A stretch of DNA of 64,000 nt. Origin: Begonia masoniana (taxonomy: Eukaryota; Streptophyta; Magnoliopsida; Cucurbitales; Begoniaceae). Positions 61,506 to 64,000 of this stretch are shown in pieces. Location of the stretch: the NCBI GenBank assembly GCA_022432975.1, contig CM039512.1, forward strand, positions 42,383,124 through 42,447,123. The letters are read 5' to 3'. The first letter of the stretch is position 1; the number at the start of each line of letters is the position of its first letter. The notes under the pieces are model-generated. The model saw only the letters and a list, made by a program, of their open reading frames with translations, searched no databases and had not been told where the DNA came from. The position numbers were made by a program, and so were the translations under genes.

Positions 61506-63985
61506 TCATACTTGATTTGCAGCCGCCCTGGCTTTTGCCACCGACCTTGCATACAGTTCCTCATACTGTGTTGCCGATGTTGCCCAACTGAAATCTATAT
61601 TCATGACCTTACGAACAAGCTGGTGCCAATTAGCTGGGTCGGTTTTGTACAGATTAAACGCCCTTTCCATTGCATTATTTAATCCCTGTCTCACATAAAT
61701 CCACAATGCAAGCAGCTTCATTAAAGAAAATCTTACATTTTAACACAACATTTACGCGTCGTTCATTCATTGATACAATTATCATTATATAATACAAATA
61801 TTTAAAATAACAGATTACATGAATTAACGAGTGAATAACACGTAAACATCAACGTCAGAGGGTGAGATTAGAGCATAAAAAATTAGAGTGTAAACGTACT
61901 AATATGTAAAACGATTAGAATAATATCACCATATACAAATGCTTAAACATTTGTCATTGTTTACCTGTTCGTCGGGAGTCAAAAAGGTGAATCCGTTTCG
62001 AAAATGTGAAGGTATTGTATCATCACTGAAGTCGAAGACGCTGTAGTAAAAAATGAGAACTATTTTAAAACAAAAACCTTAAAATCAATGTGATTGTTGT
62101 ACAAAGTCAAGTAACGAGCATCCCACCTGTCGTTTAGACCACCAGTTTTCCTTGCAATTGGTATAGAACCGTATCTCATTGCAATCATCTGGACAAAAAA
62201 TGCATGAACCATCATTATCATGGCCTAAAGTAAATTTGGCGACTGAAAAGACAATTACAGTACATGATGCCAAATGGAAAAGTAAAAATTACTATATCAC
62301 ATGTGACATCATTCATCAGTCAGAGCCTAAACATACATCATACTGAAAATTATCAGAAATAGTTCATGATCTTTCTACATCTCTGTCAATCAAGTTGGTG
62401 AGGTGATTGGTATTGGGTGTTAATAGACCTGGATGAACCAGTAAACTAAACAGATCCAGGCAATTATTGCCAAGCCTCTAAAGTTCTACATTTCAAGAAT
62501 CAAAAAATAAGATCGGTTCATTCTTGGAAAACCAATAATACATAGCGATATTTTTAACCATTGAACCTAATTTGGTAGCATTAGCCCTACAAATATAGGT
62601 GTCTGTAGAGAAAAAAACACTTTTCTTGGGCTAAAGATAAGAATAACACTTAATGAAGAGAAAAAGAAAATGGCTCTTCTTTTTAATACGAAACATGACT
62701 TTTTGTAAGGAGGAATAACTAAACTGTGGCTAAACAAATTAGTGACAGTCACTCAAAAACTTTCAAGCAGCTTCAAGTAACTGTGAATACCAGCTTTGAA
62801 TACTCGGCAGTTAAATTTCATTTTCATGTTTTGGGCTGCTATTCATACATTCTTGGCGTACATGTGTGTGATTGGAGTGGAGTGCTGTTCTCTGATTTGG
62901 AATTTCAGTTTAGTTTCCCTTCCGTTTTCTTAGAAGAACTGACTAATTGGTTCAGTCCAGCTTTTCTTTTTCTTTCTTTTTTTGTTGATACATTATTCTG
63001 TTTGACCAATTGTTTTATAAAAAACCATTTATGTTGTGGTTCAGTTGAAAAAGCACTGAACCACGCCATCCTAAACTGCTTTGCTCAATACTACTGAAAT
63101 ATTGCTGTCATATTTAGTACTTAAATTTTACCTGTGTAAGGCCACAAGGCTCAAAGATCGATGGGATTATGAACATGTCAGAACCTGAGTAGATCAAATG
63201 GGACAGAGACTCGTCATACTTCAAAATCAAGCGAATATCATCATGGCTCTGAAAATGGCTTGCAATACCCTCAAATTCCCTCTACAAGAAAACAAAAGAA
63301 AAGAACTACCAGTATCACTGATGTTGCTCAAATGATGTTTGGATCATCAAAGAGAAGGCAACAAACGCAATGAAACCTGAAGAAATGAAAAATACAAGGG
63401 GAAAAATCCAAATTGACATATGCAACAATATAAGCTGTCCAGATCTCATCCAGCTAATTTTATATGTTGATTATATAAAAATCAAATATCATTGCTAGTA
63501 GTAAATAAAAGATATCTAAAACTGAAATGCTGCAGAGATCTGTAATTCCATTGCATTCATGAATGGTTTGGAACTAAAGTTAAAGATTTCTCTAGGATGT
63601 TACTAAATTATAGGAACTACAAAAAGTAAAACTAAAATTTTGATTTCCTGGTTGATATTTGTTCTAACTACAATAGAAATAGCCCATTTCTTCTTGTCAT
63701 CGTTAGGTCTATATTAGTTCTATTCTTCTTGTCATCGTTAGGTCTATATTAGTTCTATTCTAATTATACAATGCAGGTTACTAATTCCCAGAAGAAAAAC
63801 TGCATGGAAATCAAAATAGATACTTTGACATTTGAGTGAAATTATGAAGTAGAACGTACCTGAATATGTGGTACTGGGCTTGAACCAAGGAGGATAAACT
63901 GTCCTCCAAGCTCCAATGTTCGATAAAGGGCATGCCTTATAAGATGCACACCCTTCTGAGGCACCAACCTTGTTATGCAGGCAAC
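61506..63985 (-). CDS. SS4: Starch synthase 4 (3' five exons, partial)
   Basis: Minus-strand exons, phases consistent throughout: 63985-63860 (42 codons, [16 protein letters not shown]), 63281-63132 (50 codons, [20 protein letters not shown] and [13 protein letters not shown]), 62188-62127 ([20 protein letters not shown]), 62040-61965 ([20 protein letters not shown]) and 61685-61506 ([20 protein letters not shown] to stop). All introns are GT-AG. This is the GT5 glycosyltransferase C-terminal lobe: the KGVHLI loop binds ADP-glucose, FEPCGL and KTGGL are the conserved nucleotide-sugar motifs. The C-terminal [20 protein letters not shown] fits class 4 rather than class 3 enzymes. SS4 starts starch granules in plastids from ADP-glucose. 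The N-terminal coiled coil and first lobe lie beyond the window edge. The large intron 62189-63131 holds only a shadow frame. Confidence 0.9.
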
Positions 63986-64000
63986 CTATTGCAAAAGTAC

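Noticed and set aside
62726..63097. 123-codon frame in the starch synthase intron
   Set aside because: Lies wholly in the GT-AG intron 62189-63131 on the opposite strand, with random AT-rich composition.

Overview
This is a plant nuclear window, most likely from a eudicot. The evidence is an intron-less Lhcb1 gene pair, a SAC51-type bHLH gene with its conserved upstream peptide, a five-exon 3' end of a class-4 starch synthase, and a dense nest of plant LTR retrotransposons (chromovirus, Athila/Tat-like, copia, Cassandra). I cannot name the genus from sequence alone.

Layout. 1-3451 is the 3' part of a chromovirus-type LTR carrying a 40-bp minisatellite. 3724-4095 is an inverted-repeat element with tRNA-like pol III boxes. 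6221-8935 is a SAC51-like (bHLH144-type) gene on the minus strand; its conserved uORF is split by an intron. 10260-53485 is a retrotransposon nest. An Athila-like LTR (10260-11574) is interrupted by a chromovirus LTR (11575-23359). That LTR is itself interrupted by a 6.3-kb solo LTR (13819-20156, TSD tttaa, about 137 copies of a 26-mer) and a 2.5-kb copia-type solo LTR (20434-22935, TSD gtcta, 91-bp repeats). A tandem Cassandra (5S-rRNA-bearing) element follows and is split by a 10.2-kb minus-strand chromovirus (24590-34835). That chromovirus carries a second triple-LTR Cassandra inside gag (30570-32067, TSD caaaa). Next is a gypsy gag remnant, then a copia gag gene cut in two by a plus-strand chromovirus (37712-52467). 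Both LTRs of that element carry near-perfect 61-bp arrays (about 62 and 43 copies), and its centre holds an Athila-like gag/LTR fragment. 53558 to about 54600 is the copia LTR with 64-bp repeats. 55839-56545 is an AT-rich 90-bp satellite next to poly-T.

57962-60901 is a head-to-head Lhcb1 pair sharing a 1.35-kb intergenic region with light-promoter-type boxes. 61506-63985 is the 3' end of a starch synthase 4 gene on the minus strand, running off the window.

The working host genes are bHLH, Lhcb1 x2 and SS4; everything between 9 and 55 kb is mobile or repeated DNA. Two things stand out. First, LTRs of different superfamilies each carry a minisatellite, and several of these share the same short word set. 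Second, the chromovirus LTRs keep a splice donor, a splice acceptor and a 15-nt complementary pair that would bring the two together, masking the acceptor. These are reading-level inferences; no alignment or database search was run.
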